Part shown: positions 1-10,629 of the stretch, piece after piece
Position numbering within the stretch: the first letter of the stretch is position 1
Layout: each line of letters opens with the position of its first letter
Source: Cyclobacteriaceae bacterium
GTDB taxonomy: Bacteria; Bacteroidota; Bacteroidia; Cytophagales; Cyclobacteriaceae
Direction of reading: 5' to 3'
Assembly: GCA_003565295.1 (NCBI GenBank)
Contig: PXCO01000184.1
Span: 37,140-101,139, forward strand
Length of the DNA stretch: 64,000 bases
Position numbers and translations under genes: made by a program
The notes under the pieces: generated by a model
Seen by the model: only the letters and a program-made list of their open reading frames with translations
What the model was told of the DNA's origin: nothing
Databases searched by the model: none

Positions 1-1584
1 TTGCTCAGAACAAATACGAGTTTTCTGAGGGCTAACGTGGCAGGTGGGTTGGATTTCCTTCAAAACAGCACAATGGTTTATTTGCCCGAGTTTTTACAAT
101 TTCAGCGGGGCCAGGCAAATCCAGGAGACGTATTTTTAGGCAGACAAGAAAGCTTCAACACCAATTTCCAAGCGGCCTTGGTGTATAATTGGAACTTGGG
201 CAAAGTAAACATGAACTCCCAAGGCGGCCTAGTAAGGTTGGATTTTAGAAATAATGCCCTTTTTAATAGGGGAAGGGGGCTAGTTCCCGGTCAAACCAAC
301 CTTCAGCAAGCTACCATTCAAGAAATTGTCCAGCAATTTGACAGCCAAGTACAGGAAGCGGGCATATTCTTGCAACAGGAGGCGAACTTTGACGATAAAA
401 TTGTCGGAACAGTAGGGGTAAGATGGGACAAATCTACCCTCAATGGTAATCCAAATCAATATTATGCCTTTCCAAGGGCATCTTTGGCAGTAAATGTGGC
501 CAACTTTGATTTTTGGAACGTGGGAGCCATCAACCAGCTAAAGCCGAGAATTGCCTATGGTGAAACTGCGGGTCCTGTTGCTTTTGGGAATACTTTTACT
601 CCACTAAGCGGGGCTAATATTGGAGGGCTTTTGGGCTCTGTAGTAGGAACCCAAGTAGGAAACACTGAAATATTACCCGAAACAGCTACTGAATTAGAAT
701 TTGGTGTGGACATGGGATTTCTAAATAATCGCATCGGCCTGGAAGCTACCTATTATATTAAAAGCACCCAAAACAACATTCAAGACTTACGTTTATCACC
801 CTCCACCGGCGTATCTGTTTCTCCTAGTAATGAAGCAGAGCTCCAAAATAAGGGTATTGAGCTTGGTTTAACAGCCAATGTACTGGATATGAGTAATTTT
901 AAATGGAGCACACGTATACTCTATTGGCAAAACCGAATAAATATGACCCGATTGGGCATCCCGGTATATACCCTTGGGGGCTTTGGACCTGCCCTGGGGA
1001 CCTTCCTTTATGCGGAGGGATTTTCTCCAACTACCATAGTGGGAACGCCAGCAGATCCGGAAATACCGGGAGGATTTACAGTTTGGGGCAATAGCCAACC
1101 CAAATTCAATACCTCCATGTTTAACTCCTTTACCCTTTACAATAACCTCGAATTTTCCTTCCTTATGGAATGGAGACAAGGAGGGGATAACATCAACCTT
1201 ACTTCCTTCCTCACAGATTCAGGGGGAACCACAAAGGGCTGGTTTGATGATGATACGGGGGATGGAATTCCAAACGGGAGGCAAAGGCCACCCGCCCCGC
1301 ATAATAATGCCGCAAGATGGGTACAAGATGCTTCTTTTGTCAAAGTAAGAGAAGTAGGGCTGTTTTATACGGTACCCAGAACCAGGGTGCTGGAAACCTT
1401 TGGTGGTGCTGTGCAAAATATCCGGTTTGGTTTCTCCGCCAATAATTTGTTCTTGTTTACAGATTATGAAGGTTATGACCCGGAAACCTCCACTTTTGGA
1501 GCACAATCAGTAGCCAATAATGTGGATATTGCACCGTATCCCACACCAAGAAGGCTTTTCTTCCATGTCAATTTGGATTTTTAA
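1..1584 (+). CDS. SusC/RagA-type TonB-linked outer membrane receptor, C-terminal part (5' truncated by window edge)
   Basis: Beta-barrel C-terminus typical of SusC (FVKVREVGLFYTVP..., FSANNLFLFTDYEGYDPE..., PTPRRLFFHVNLDF*), open at position 1 and followed directly by a SusD-like gene. Confidence 0.9.
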   Translation: MLRTNTSFLRANVAGGLDFLQNSTMVYLPEFLQFQRGQANPGDVFLGRQESFNTNFQAALVYNWNLGKVNMNSQGGLVRLDFRNNALFNRGRGLVPGQTNLQQATIQEIVQQFDSQVQEAGIFLQQEANFDDKIVGTVGVRWDKSTLNGNPNQYYAFPRASLAVNVANFDFWNVGAINQLKPRIAYGETAGPVAFGNTFTPLSGANIGGLLGSVVGTQVGNTEILPETATELEFGVDMGFLNNRIGLEATYYIKSTQNNIQDLRLSPSTGVSVSPSNEAELQNKGIELGLTANVLDMSNFKWSTRILYWQNRINMTRLGIPVYTLGGFGPALGTFLYAEGFSPTTIVGTPADPEIPGGFTVWGNSQPKFNTSMFNSFTLYNNLEFSFLMEWRQGGDNINLTSFLTDSGGTTKGWFDDDTGDGIPNGRQRPPAPHNNAARWVQDASFVKVREVGLFYTVPRTRVLETFGGAVQNIRFGFSANNLFLFTDYEGYDPETSTFGAQSVANNVDIAPYPTPRRLFFHVNLDF

Positions 1585-1603
1585 AACTTAAACTGTGAAA
1601 ACA

Positions 1604-2983
1604 ATGAAAAAGTCGCTATATCATATATTATATTTCATCAGCCTAGGATTGATAGGCTTTGCCTGCAACCCCTTGCAACTGGATGAAATTGAAGATCCTA
1701 ACAACCCCTCCGTTCAGAGTGTAACCAACAATGCAAGTAGGTCCCAAATTCAGTTTGTACTTACTGGCCTGGAATCCAGACACAGGGGATATGTGACCAA
1801 TGTTTCTCAAGCCTGGAACACCTTCGGAAGAGAAATATGGTATTTGAATGCCTCAGACCCCCGTTTCCAGACGGATTGGTTAGGCCAAGGAGGCAGGGTG
1901 CCCGACAGAAGTTACTTTGGTTTCGGAATCACCGGAGGAGGATCATATTTTGCCCCCTTTCAGGCAATCCTCCAAGCTCAGGTACTTATAGATGCAGCCA
2001 GAAATACCAATTCCATCAATGAGGCCGAAAGAAATGCGATAGAGGGTTTTGCTCGGATGATCCAAGGCTATCAGTTTATGATTCCAGCAAATTTTGTTTA
2101 TGAAAATGGTATCCGAATAGATGTGGAAAATGCACTCGACCCAGGGCCCTATGTATCCTACGAAGAGGCACTGGATCATGTACGATCCTTATTACTTCAG
2201 GCTGATCAATTATTCGCCTCTGCCGGAACCGGAGAATTCCCTTTTACCTTGACCCCTGGCTTTAATAACTTTAATTCCATTCCTGCGCTAAGGCAGGTAA
2301 ACAATGCCATACTCGCAAGGGCAAATGCTTATCGAGAAGATTGGCAAGGAATACTCTCTGCATTGGAGTCCAGCTTCATGGACCTGAATGGCAATTTACA
2401 GTCGGGGCCTGCACATCCGTACTCAGGACCACCGGATTTGTTTAACCCTTTGTTTTATGTCCCCGATGCGGATATCAATACCATTATCGTGGTTCACCCT
2501 TCAGTATTGGATGATGCTACCCCGGGAGATAACAGGGTGACTGAAAAGTTTTTTGAAAGAAGCCAGCCTGTATTGGTAACAACAGATGCCGGTACCCTAC
2601 AGGGAACCCATCAGGATGGAAGATGGCCAAATAACACTTCCCCAATACCATTCATTAGGAACGAAGAATTAATATTGCTTAAGGCAGAAGCACATGCCCA
2701 ATTAGGACAAACTTCTGAAGCGGTTGAAGCCATAAACATTATTAGGGAAGCTGCGGGTATTGGAGCATATTCAGGAGGGACCTCTCAGCAAGCACTTATT
2801 GATGAAATTCTTTACCAAAGAAGGTATTCCCTTTGGGCAGAACCCTGGGGCCATAGATGGATAGATGCTCGCCGCTACGATAGGATGGATGACATCCCCA
2901 CCTCTTACGATCAAGGCAGCATTTTCAGACAATTTCCTCACCCCCAATCTGAAATAAGTTGGGATCAATATGTAGGAGACTAA
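1604..2983 (+). CDS. SusD/RagB family nutrient-binding lipoprotein
   Basis: Lipobox LIGFAC near the N-terminus; SusD-like C-terminal motifs (IRNEELILLKAEAHAQLG, INIIREAAG, EILYQRRYSLWAEPWGHRWIDARRYDR). ATG at 1604 preferred over the GTG at 1595. Confidence 0.9.
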   Translation: MKKSLYHILYFISLGLIGFACNPLQLDEIEDPNNPSVQSVTNNASRSQIQFVLTGLESRHRGYVTNVSQAWNTFGREIWYLNASDPRFQTDWLGQGGRVPDRSYFGFGITGGGSYFAPFQAILQAQVLIDAARNTNSINEAERNAIEGFARMIQGYQFMIPANFVYENGIRIDVENALDPGPYVSYEEALDHVRSLLLQADQLFASAGTGEFPFTLTPGFNNFNSIPALRQVNNAILARANAYREDWQGILSALESSFMDLNGNLQSGPAHPYSGPPDLFNPLFYVPDADINTIIVVHPSVLDDATPGDNRVTEKFFERSQPVLVTTDAGTLQGTHQDGRWPNNTSPIPFIRNEELILLKAEAHAQLGQTSEAVEAINIIREAAGIGAYSGGTSQQALIDEILYQRRYSLWAEPWGHRWIDARRYDRMDDIPTSYDQGSIFRQFPHPQSEISWDQYVGD

Positions 2984-2994
2984 TTTAAAGGACT

Positions 2995-3025
2995 AAAAAA
3001 AGGCGTGGAATCCATGCCTTTTTTT
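2995..3025. terminator. Bidirectional intrinsic terminator between convergent genes
   Basis: AAAAAAAGGCGTGGAATCCATGCCTTTTTTT: stem flanked by A-run and T-run, between convergent ORFs ending 2983 (+) and 3024 (-). Confidence 0.8.
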
Positions 3026-5444
3026 AATCATCTCCCAAAATATCGGATTTTTTTGCTGTGGCCTTGTTTTGATTGATCCTAAAGTTGAGGGATAGGTTAA
3101 TTTGCCTCCTTCTGGGCAATATATCCCCTACGGTCACAAAGCCAGGCCCTTCAAAAATAAAACGGTTCCTCCTGGAATTGGCAATGTCCATGACATTTAA
3201 AACCAGTGTTCCCCTACCGTTAAACACCTCTTTACTGGCAGAGATATCGGCAAAGTACAATGCCCTCCTTACACCCTGAGCTACGCGTTGCCTGCCCTCA
3301 TAATTCCCCCTGATCTGCAGGTCTACGGCATTGGCAATGGTAAACCTACTGGTAAGTCTGGTAAACCAACTATAGGTATTGGTTTGGTAAAGGTCCATAA
3401 TATTGCTCGCATCAATATCTGCGTAAAAGAAGTTGAGGTTAAGATCCATTTTCCACCAGTCTGCCAACTGGTAATCGGTGGTAAATTCAGCTCCAAACGC
3501 CCGCTCTCCTACAAGGTTTTCAGGTATGGTGATGGAGTTGCCCATCTCATCTACTCTTCTTATCCTATCTATTTTATCCTTGGTGTCCCTAAAATACAAG
3601 GAAGAAAATATGGATCCGCGCTCAAGGTACTTTATGTGACCTATCTCAAAAGCATCCGTAAATTCGGGATCCAAATCAGGGTTTCCACTGAAAAAATTCC
3701 TTTGATCTGCAAAAGTCATAAAAGGGCTTAGGTCATTATAAAACGGTCTTCTGATCCTTCTGCTATAGCTAATCTGAAATGCATCATCCGGGGAAACATT
3801 GTAAGTCAAATGGGCACTGGGGAATAGGTTCATATATTCCCTGGGATTCACTTCACCGGCCCTAACCAGGGTGGTCTTCACATCCGTATATTCAGCCCTT
3901 AATCCAGCTTGATAGGTGAGCTTGTTGGATTTATTCCCCAAAATAGCATAGGCAGCATGGATGTTCTCATTGTAGAGAAATATATCGTCCAGCCCGGGCA
4001 AGGGCACAAATTCACCTGTCTCAGTTTGCTCGCTGACGTTAAAGTCGTTTTCCATGTCTCTGAAACTACTCCGAAGGCCAGTCTCAAAATTACCTTCCTT
4101 GCCTATGGGCTTGGTGTAATCCAACTGGAAAAGCCACTGATCCTCAAACTCATCATTAAGAGAGGTTTGAAGCAGACTTCTGGATGGGATTGGGGTACCA
4201 TCTGGCCTAAAAGCTCCTTCGGTATACACCTGATCCGAATTTTCCCAATATTTCAAAAAGGTGACCGAGGCCACCAGCTCATGCCCACTTTCCTCAAAAG
4301 ACCTCTTAAAGGAAACATTGTACTCGGAGTTGGGCTCTTTTTCGTCTTCTATCTGCCTTCTTAACGCATAACTGTCCATTACCCCGGAAGGGGAATAGTC
4401 TTCATAGCGGATATCTGTAATCCTCTCCGCATCACTTCTTCGTAACAGGTAGGAAGCTGTCAAAATATTGTTATCATTGAAGAAGTAATCCAATCCGGCC
4501 CTGATATTATTGTTTATACTATTTACCGTGCCAGTGGTAAATTGTTCAGAATAAAAGGTGGTATCGGCATTGGCAATATCCTGCCTTAGGTCACCAACCC
4601 TGGGGACTTTCCGATATGCCAACCCATAATTGATGAACCAATTGATCTTGTTATGCCTATAATTCAGGTTGGCGGCAAACCCATAGTTTGTGGGATTACC
4701 CAGTATGCCTTCAAAGGAACCGTTAAATCCCTGGGCACTTTCTTTTTTGAGTACAATGTTGATAACCCCTGCCATGCCCTCCGCCTCGTATCTGGCCGAA
4801 GGATTAGTGATCACCTCCACCCTCTCTATCAAGTTGGCAGGAAGCTGCTGCAGTCCGCTGCTCCCTTTGAAACTTACCAGACCGGAAGGTTTGCCATCCA
4901 CCAATATCCTAACATTTTCACTTCCCCTTAGCCTGATATTCCCCTCGGGGTCCACCGCTATGGAAGGCAGGTTCATCAGTACATCCGTAGCCGTTCCCCC
5001 TATATTTGCCAGGTCCTTACCAACGTTAAAAATCCTTTTGTCCAAGGCCAGTTCCATCATATTCCGCTGACCCTGTATGACCACCTCATCCAGGTCTTCC
5101 GCGGAGGCATCTAAGAGAATGTCTCCTAGGTTTACCGGGTTTGCACCTGGAGCAACCTTCACATCACCAATACGCTTTGGGGAGTAACCCATAAATTCTA
5201 CTACCAATTCATAGTTTCCTTGGGGGGCGCTCAGGCTGAAATTTCCGTTTTGATCGGTGATACTGCCATCCACCAATTGGCGACCGCTATCCGAACTACG
5301 GTAAAGGCTCACCGTGGCAAACTCCAAGGCCTCTTTGCTCTGCGTATCGACCACCTTGCCGGTGATTTTTCCATTGCCCTGGGCCCAAGCCGAGGGGAAA
5401 GCGCAAATAAGAAATAAAAAATAAAGGGGTATAAATCTTTTCAT
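3024..5444 (-). CDS. TonB-dependent receptor with N-terminal carboxypeptidase-regulatory-like domain (outer membrane beta-barrel family)
   Basis: GKITGKVVDTQSKEALEFATVSLY domain, plug (VLMNLPSIAVDPEGNIRLRGSENVRILVDGKPSGL) and barrel repeats. Confidence 0.9.
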   Translation of the reverse strand: MKRFIPLYFLFLICAFPSAWAQGNGKITGKVVDTQSKEALEFATVSLYRSSDSGRQLVDGSITDQNGNFSLSAPQGNYELVVEFMGYSPKRIGDVKVAPGANPVNLGDILLDASAEDLDEVVIQGQRNMMELALDKRIFNVGKDLANIGGTATDVLMNLPSIAVDPEGNIRLRGSENVRILVDGKPSGLVSFKGSSGLQQLPANLIERVEVITNPSARYEAEGMAGVINIVLKKESAQGFNGSFEGILGNPTNYGFAANLNYRHNKINWFINYGLAYRKVPRVGDLRQDIANADTTFYSEQFTTGTVNSINNNIRAGLDYFFNDNNILTASYLLRRSDAERITDIRYEDYSPSGVMDSYALRRQIEDEKEPNSEYNVSFKRSFEESGHELVASVTFLKYWENSDQVYTEGAFRPDGTPIPSRSLLQTSLNDEFEDQWLFQLDYTKPIGKEGNFETGLRSSFRDMENDFNVSEQTETGEFVPLPGLDDIFLYNENIHAAYAILGNKSNKLTYQAGLRAEYTDVKTTLVRAGEVNPREYMNLFPSAHLTYNVSPDDAFQISYSRRIRRPFYNDLSPFMTFADQRNFFSGNPDLDPEFTDAFEIGHIKYLERGSIFSSLYFRDTKDKIDRIRRVDEMGNSITIPENLVGERAFGAEFTTDYQLADWWKMDLNLNFFYADIDASNIMDLYQTNTYSWFTRLTSRFTIANAVDLQIRGNYEGRQRVAQGVRRALYFADISASKEVFNGRGTLVLNVMDIANSRRNRFIFEGPGFVTVGDILPRRRQINLSLNFRINQNKATAKKSDILGDD

Positions 5445-5603
5445 CTGTTTATAATTTCTTTTCAGCGGTCATTACCTGTCCCGAACTTGTTTCGGGAACT
5501 TGCCCCGTACCACAGGTCGGGGTGGAATCTCGCTTTGATAATCATCCCTCTGTGTGAGGTTCTCCTCATGCCCTGACCGCCGTCAGGACAGGCTCGATTT
5601 CAT
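5445..5603 (-). repeat. Intergenic element copy A, abutting ATG of the TonB receptor
   Basis: Reverse complement reads ATGAAATCGAGCCTGTCCTGACGGCGGTCAGGGCATGAGGAGAACCTCACACAGAGGGATGATTATCAAAGCGAGATTCC...CCCGAAACAAGTTCGGGACAGGTAATGACCGCTGAAAAGAAATTATAAACAG|ATGAAAAGA. Confidence 0.9.
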
Positions 5604-5997
5604 GGGTACAAATTTGCCTTAAAAGTACTTAATATCTAAGGTGCCCGATGTAATTTTTACATGAAAAGAAAATGAAGGGTATAAGCAGTGTAAATGTGTT
5701 AGGGCGAAGGAATTTACCAGTTTTTCTAAAATAGGACAGCTTTGGATCCCAAAATATACTTTTTAACGGATTCATTTCTCAAAATCTTGTCCTTTAGCTT
5801 CGGGATCAAGTTTTATTTCCTTATTCCCAGCAACCAGGGATTGCAAAGGTATTCCCAAAGACTTAATCAATAAAATGTTCATTTTTAATGTCAAAGCACA
5901 TTTCCCATTCAAAATCTCTGAGAACCTTGTTTTCCTCCCAAAAGAGGGGCAATATTTATTTGTTTTAAACTCATCTGGTCCATTCGGAATTTAATTG

Positions 5998-6141
5998 CTA
6001 CTGTGGGGAAAGGTGCTTGAACAAGGGAATGTTCATGTTCATATGTTTCACCAGGAAAGACAGTAGCTTAATTTCTTCGTTCTCAATTTCAGATCGTTCT
6101 TTCTTGCTGATCCCCTCCCCCAGATATCCCTTGCGATAGGA
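5998..6141 (-). pseudogene. Short open fragment, possible gene remnant
   Basis: Minus frame reads SYRKGYLGEGISKKERSEIENEEIKLLSFLVKHMNMNIPLFKHLSPQ* with an in-frame stop just upstream and no clear start; lies in an otherwise empty ~580 bp intergenic region. Confidence 0.25.
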
Positions 6142-6187
6142 TCAATTTTACTATTTGATCCTACTTTTTGCAAACATAGGTCATCAA

Positions 6188-9037
6188 TTATTTCAAATCT
6201 GCCTTAATTTCATAGACCCCAGACCCTAATTGAAGAGGACAATATCCTTCCTGTAACTTCCCAATACTGATCCCTGAAGACATCAGTTTTTTTCCGTCCA
6301 GATAGATGGATTTTTCATCAGAAGTTGGGATATAAACCACTGCACGAGTATTAACAGGAATTTCCACTTTCAGCATTACTTGATCCCCCTCCTTTTTCCA
6401 ACTACTGAGAATTTTCCCGTTTATGGTGCGATTCTCAGTGGAAACAAAGGAAATGGAGTGACTAGGGATTTCGGGCTTTATGGTAAATTTTCTGTACCCT
6501 GGTTCCTCTGCGTTAATCCCACCCATATTTCTGAACATCCATTCGTAAACCGATCCAAACGCATAATGGCTAAATGAATTCATGCCCGCATTCAATGCCT
6601 CCATTTTCTCCGGGTCATCCTTCACATAGCTATCCCATCTTTCCCAAATGGTGGTTGCCCCATTCTCAATCTCAAATCCCCAAGAAGGGTATTCGGTATT
6701 TAACAACAATTGGTAGGCAAGATCTACATGACCTGTTTTGGAGAGGGCCGGAAGTAGCTGCTTCACCCCTAGGAATCCCGTGGCAAGTTTACCGTCATTC
6801 TCTCTAATAAGGTTGGCCAAATATTCACCGGCTTTATGCTCCTGTTCAGGAGTGAGGAACCCCATATAAATGGCATTGGCATAGGCAGTTTGGGTATGAC
6901 CGGAAAACCCCATCTGCCCATCCACATATCCTTCCCCGTCTCCATAAAGGGTTGCATCCGTTTTAAACCTACCAGTGGATTGATCCATATAATGGGCGGC
7001 AAATGCCTGCTTTACTTTTTCTGCTAATTGACCGTAGTGGCTGGCCCTATCGACTTTCCCAATGGCCCTGGCCATTTCGGACATCAATCCAGCCACATAA
7101 CCATAATAAAAAGTGGCCAGCATATCAGGTGGGGTCTTCTTACCTACAGAAAGCCAGTCCCCATACCCCCCTTTAGGGTTGAGGTCCGCAAATGAACCCT
7201 CCGGATAAAAATACTTGCCATTGCTCCTTTTGGCATGGAAATCCATGAAATGCTCCATTTGATCCCAGCCTTTCTCAATGATCCGTGTATCCCCATAGGC
7301 CCTGTACATTTCATAAGGGTTGATCACCCCGGCTTCCATCCAGCCAGGCGCAAAGGTGTCCGTGGCTCTTATGGGGGGTGCCGGTGCATAATCGGGATAA
7401 GCTCCATATTCCCACTGCGCATCATGTAAATCCTGGATCCACTTGGTGAAAAAGGCAGCTACGTCCATATTGAGAGTGGAGGTTCCCCCATAGGTCTGAG
7501 CATCACCTGTCCAACCCATGCGTTCATCACGCTGGGGGCAATCTGTGGGAATATCCACAAAATTGGCCCTTTGTGTCCAGACAATATTGGAGTACAACTG
7601 ATTGACCATTTCATTATCCGTCTCAAAATGACCTGCCCTGGGTGTATTGGAGCCCAGCACCAAGCCTGTGATACTGCTTTCATCAGGAACACCCGGATAG
7701 CCCGTGACTTCTACATATTGAAAACCATGATAAGTGAACTTAGGAGCCCAGACCTCTCCCTGTGGATCACCATTGAGCACATAGGTGTCAGTAGCCCTGG
7801 CCATTCGGAGATTCTCTACCATCAGGCTGCCGTCTTCGTGCAGCATTTCTCCAAAACGCAATACCACTTCATCCCCGGGGTTACCCTTTACCTTGAGGCT
7901 TACCACTCCGGCAAAATTTTGACCCATGTCAAAAATGTATTCTCCATTCCCCCTGTCTGTGATGGAAACGGGTCTAAGGGTGTCCGTAACTTGAACAGGC
8001 TGGGCCGGGTACACTTGAAGATTTCTAGGACCGACCTGAATAATGCTCGCATTTTCCCATTTGCTGTCGTCAAAACCCGGTTGGTGCCAAGTGGTTGGTT
8101 CTTTCCCGGCATCATAGGTCTCCCCATGTAAAATGTCGGAGGCTAGGGTTCCTCCTTTGGTAAGTTTCCAAGAATCATCCGTTTGCCATTTTTCAGTACT
8201 TCCATCCTCATAGCTAAGGTGTAATTCCGCCTTTAAAGCGGGGGTTTGCCCATAAAAGGCCCTCACCGTAGGATTTCCTACCAGCAGGGCATAGCCAATA
8301 TAGCCGCTGTACCATCCGTAAGACAATTCTGCCTGAAGCACATTTTCACCATCTGCCAACCATTCCTCTACATCGTGCACCGAATAATACACCCTTTTAT
8401 CATAATCCGTCCAACCTGGGCTGAGGTAATCTTTGCCCACTCTTTCCCCATTAATTTTAAATTCGTACAAGCCCAAGGCCGTCACATACAGCCTTGCTTT
8501 TTTTACCTTCTTTTTTACATCAATGGGCTTTCTAAGCAATGGAGAAGGAGGGAGTATCAGGGGTTTACCTTTATAGGTAATTGGCTCTGCCTCATCCGTA
8601 TAATCTTTTCCGATCCACTCAGCTCCCCAATCGGCATCCTCAAGAAGACCCATTTCCCAGGCGGTCGCTTCACTCCAAGGGCCAACCTCACCATTTTTAT
8701 CCCAACTGCGCACTTTCCAATAGCAAATTTGACCCGATTGCAGGGGTTTGCCTTCATACACTACTTGATAGGTCTGTCCACCTTCCACTTTCCCAACATC
8801 CCAAAGATCGGCTTTTCCTTTCTCCAAAAGATCTGGACTGCTTGCCACCAATACTTGATAGGCGGATTGAACCTGGTCCCTCATGTCAGACTTAAGCACC
8901 CAACTCAACCGTGGGGAGGTTTCATCGATTACCGGGTTCACCAGGTACTCGCAACGGAGGTAGGTGGGCAGAATGTCTGAAGCAAAACCGTTAAGGGTAA
9001 GGCTTATGAACAAGGTTAGCATGAGTTTGGTCGGCAT
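6188..9037 (-). CDS. Alpha-L-rhamnosidase, GH78-like
   Basis: RCEYLVNPVIDETSPRLSWVLKS N-terminus, NFVDIPTDCPQRDERMGWTGDAQ, ATTIWERWDSY, FSHYAFGSVYEWMFRNMGGI are characteristic of the GH78 family; signal peptide present. Confidence 0.93.
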   Translation of the reverse strand: MPTKLMLTLFISLTLNGFASDILPTYLRCEYLVNPVIDETSPRLSWVLKSDMRDQVQSAYQVLVASSPDLLEKGKADLWDVGKVEGGQTYQVVYEGKPLQSGQICYWKVRSWDKNGEVGPWSEATAWEMGLLEDADWGAEWIGKDYTDEAEPITYKGKPLILPPSPLLRKPIDVKKKVKKARLYVTALGLYEFKINGERVGKDYLSPGWTDYDKRVYYSVHDVEEWLADGENVLQAELSYGWYSGYIGYALLVGNPTVRAFYGQTPALKAELHLSYEDGSTEKWQTDDSWKLTKGGTLASDILHGETYDAGKEPTTWHQPGFDDSKWENASIIQVGPRNLQVYPAQPVQVTDTLRPVSITDRGNGEYIFDMGQNFAGVVSLKVKGNPGDEVVLRFGEMLHEDGSLMVENLRMARATDTYVLNGDPQGEVWAPKFTYHGFQYVEVTGYPGVPDESSITGLVLGSNTPRAGHFETDNEMVNQLYSNIVWTQRANFVDIPTDCPQRDERMGWTGDAQTYGGTSTLNMDVAAFFTKWIQDLHDAQWEYGAYPDYAPAPPIRATDTFAPGWMEAGVINPYEMYRAYGDTRIIEKGWDQMEHFMDFHAKRSNGKYFYPEGSFADLNPKGGYGDWLSVGKKTPPDMLATFYYGYVAGLMSEMARAIGKVDRASHYGQLAEKVKQAFAAHYMDQSTGRFKTDATLYGDGEGYVDGQMGFSGHTQTAYANAIYMGFLTPEQEHKAGEYLANLIRENDGKLATGFLGVKQLLPALSKTGHVDLAYQLLLNTEYPSWGFEIENGATTIWERWDSYVKDDPEKMEALNAGMNSFSHYAFGSVYEWMFRNMGGINAEEPGYRKFTIKPEIPSHSISFVSTENRTINGKILSSWKKEGDQVMLKVEIPVNTRAVVYIPTSDEKSIYLDGKKLMSSGISIGKLQEGYCPLQLGSGVYEIKADLK

Positions 9038-9207
9038 AGCTAGTAGGTAGATTCTGGTTTAAAATTGTAGATACTTCGCAGGCTGTCCTTGTTTTAGCAA
9101 TCTGCGGAGGATAAACTCCCTGATATTCTGATTGGAAGTCTTCAGGTTCTCTGCCCTTAGTTAAATCATGTGGCTACTTCTGTACCCTTTAAAGGACAGG
9201 CTTTTCT

Positions 9208-9693
9208 TTATTTTGTCTGGTCCAACATTTCCACGATTGCCTCCGATTGGAGGTGACAATTAATCCATCCGTCCTCAAATTCAGCATGGTATTTCTCGTA
9301 AAAACGTATGGCCGGGTCATTCCAATCCAAAACTTGCCACATCATGCCGGTACATCCTTCCTCCAGGGATTTTTGCATCACTGCCTCAAACAGCAGCTTG
9401 CCCCCACCTTTTCCCCGTTCCTTCTCTGTGATGATGTAATCCTCCAGGTAGAGTCTCTTTCCTTTCCAGGTACTGTAGCGGTAATAGTAAATGGCAGTAC
9501 CCACAATGGTCTGGGAGGATTCCTTTACCAATACAAAAAAGCCAAATACAGGTTCTGGCCCAAACCCATCTCTTTCCATCATAGAGATGGAATTGGTCAC
9601 CTGATCAGGAGCTTTCTCATATAAGGCCAATTCTTTGATCAATTCAAATACGGCTGGAATATCCTCCTTTTTCCCTTTTCTGATGCTAAACAT
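9208..9693 (-). CDS. GNAT family N-acetyltransferase (diamine acetyltransferase-like)
   Basis: MFSIRKGKKEDIPAVFELIKELALYEKAP..., RLYLEDYIITEKERGKGGGKLLFEAV, DWNDPAIRFYEKYHAE. Internal ATG preferred over the ORF-track start at 9708. Confidence 0.88.
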   Translation of the reverse strand: MFSIRKGKKEDIPAVFELIKELALYEKAPDQVTNSISMMERDGFGPEPVFGFFVLVKESSQTIVGTAIYYYRYSTWKGKRLYLEDYIITEKERGKGGGKLLFEAVMQKSLEEGCTGMMWQVLDWNDPAIRFYEKYHAEFEDGWINCHLQSEAIVEMLDQTK

Positions 9694-9762
9694 AAGTACT
9701 TGATACAAAAATCAATTAATTCATTGCTACATTTTTTATCTTTGAGATCAAATATACACTTT

Positions 9763-10533
9763 ATGTTTTTATCTATTGATGCCGGAAACTCCAACATTGT
9801 ATTCAGCTTTAGAGATGAAGATGAAAAATCATGGCTACATGAAATTCGCATCAATACCCACGACAGGCTTAGCCTCGCCACTTTAGACCAACGTTTGGGC
9901 CTATTGTTTTTAGAAAAGGATTTAAGTCCTGCCAGGGTATCCGGTATTGGCCTGAGTTCGGTGGTCCCTCAGCATAATCCCACATTACAGGAGTTTTGTA
10001 GAAAGTTTTTTGGCAAAGAATCCTACCTGCTCAAGGGCGATAGTTACAGTGTTCTTCCTATCCAAACCCATAAGCCTGATGAAATAGGTTCCGACCTTGT
10101 GGCCAACGCCATGGCCGCCTTTACCCTTTTTCAGCAAAATTGCATCATTGTTGACTTCGGCACGGCCTTGACCTTTACGGTGGTAGACCAAAAGGGGGAA
10201 ATCATTGGGGTTAACATTGTACCGGGCATAAAGACTGCCCTAAAATCCCTGGCCAGGAACACGGCCAAATTACCCGAGGTAAAGCTGGAAATGCCTTCAT
10301 CCGTACTTGGACAGGGAACTGTACACTCCATTCAGGCTGGTATATTGTACGGTTATACCGGACTGGTAAACGGCATGTTGGACGCAATCGTCCAGGAATG
10401 CGGAACAGATTTCCGCATAGTAGCTACCGGGGGTCTTTCCACCATTTTGACCACCCTTCAACATCGGTTTGACAAGGTGGATCCCAATTTAACGGTGGAA
10501 GGCATCCGCCTGATCACGATGGCTAATCAGTAA
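9763..10533 (+). CDS. coaX: Type III pantothenate kinase
   Basis: MFLSIDAGNSNIVFSF, IGLSSVVPQ, DEIGSDLVANAMAAF, CIIVDFGTALTFTVVD, GVNIVPGIKTALKSL, IVATGG. ATG at 9763. Confidence 0.92.
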   Translation: MFLSIDAGNSNIVFSFRDEDEKSWLHEIRINTHDRLSLATLDQRLGLLFLEKDLSPARVSGIGLSSVVPQHNPTLQEFCRKFFGKESYLLKGDSYSVLPIQTHKPDEIGSDLVANAMAAFTLFQQNCIIVDFGTALTFTVVDQKGEIIGVNIVPGIKTALKSLARNTAKLPEVKLEMPSSVLGQGTVHSIQAGILYGYTGLVNGMLDAIVQECGTDFRIVATGGLSTILTTLQHRFDKVDPNLTVEGIRLITMANQ

Positions 10534-10629
10534 ACAATAGTTTATTTTTTGGTATTCCTTTGGTTTGGTATTTATTGGCAAAGCCGTTATTTTGTGTGAA
10601 ATAAAATTTTAATTTAAATCATTATTACA

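Noticed and set aside
3288-4364. 147-aa and 151-aa ORFs opposite the TonB receptor, and similar ORFs at 7571-8131, 31837-32379 and 52735-53196
   Set aside because: All are antisense or overlapping frames of confident genes and have no recognisable family features.
8246-8980. 244-aa plus-strand ORF opposite the GH78 gene
   Set aside because: Lies wholly antisense to a well-supported GH78 CDS; translation is rich in His/Pro/Phe/Ile shadow composition with no recognisable domain.
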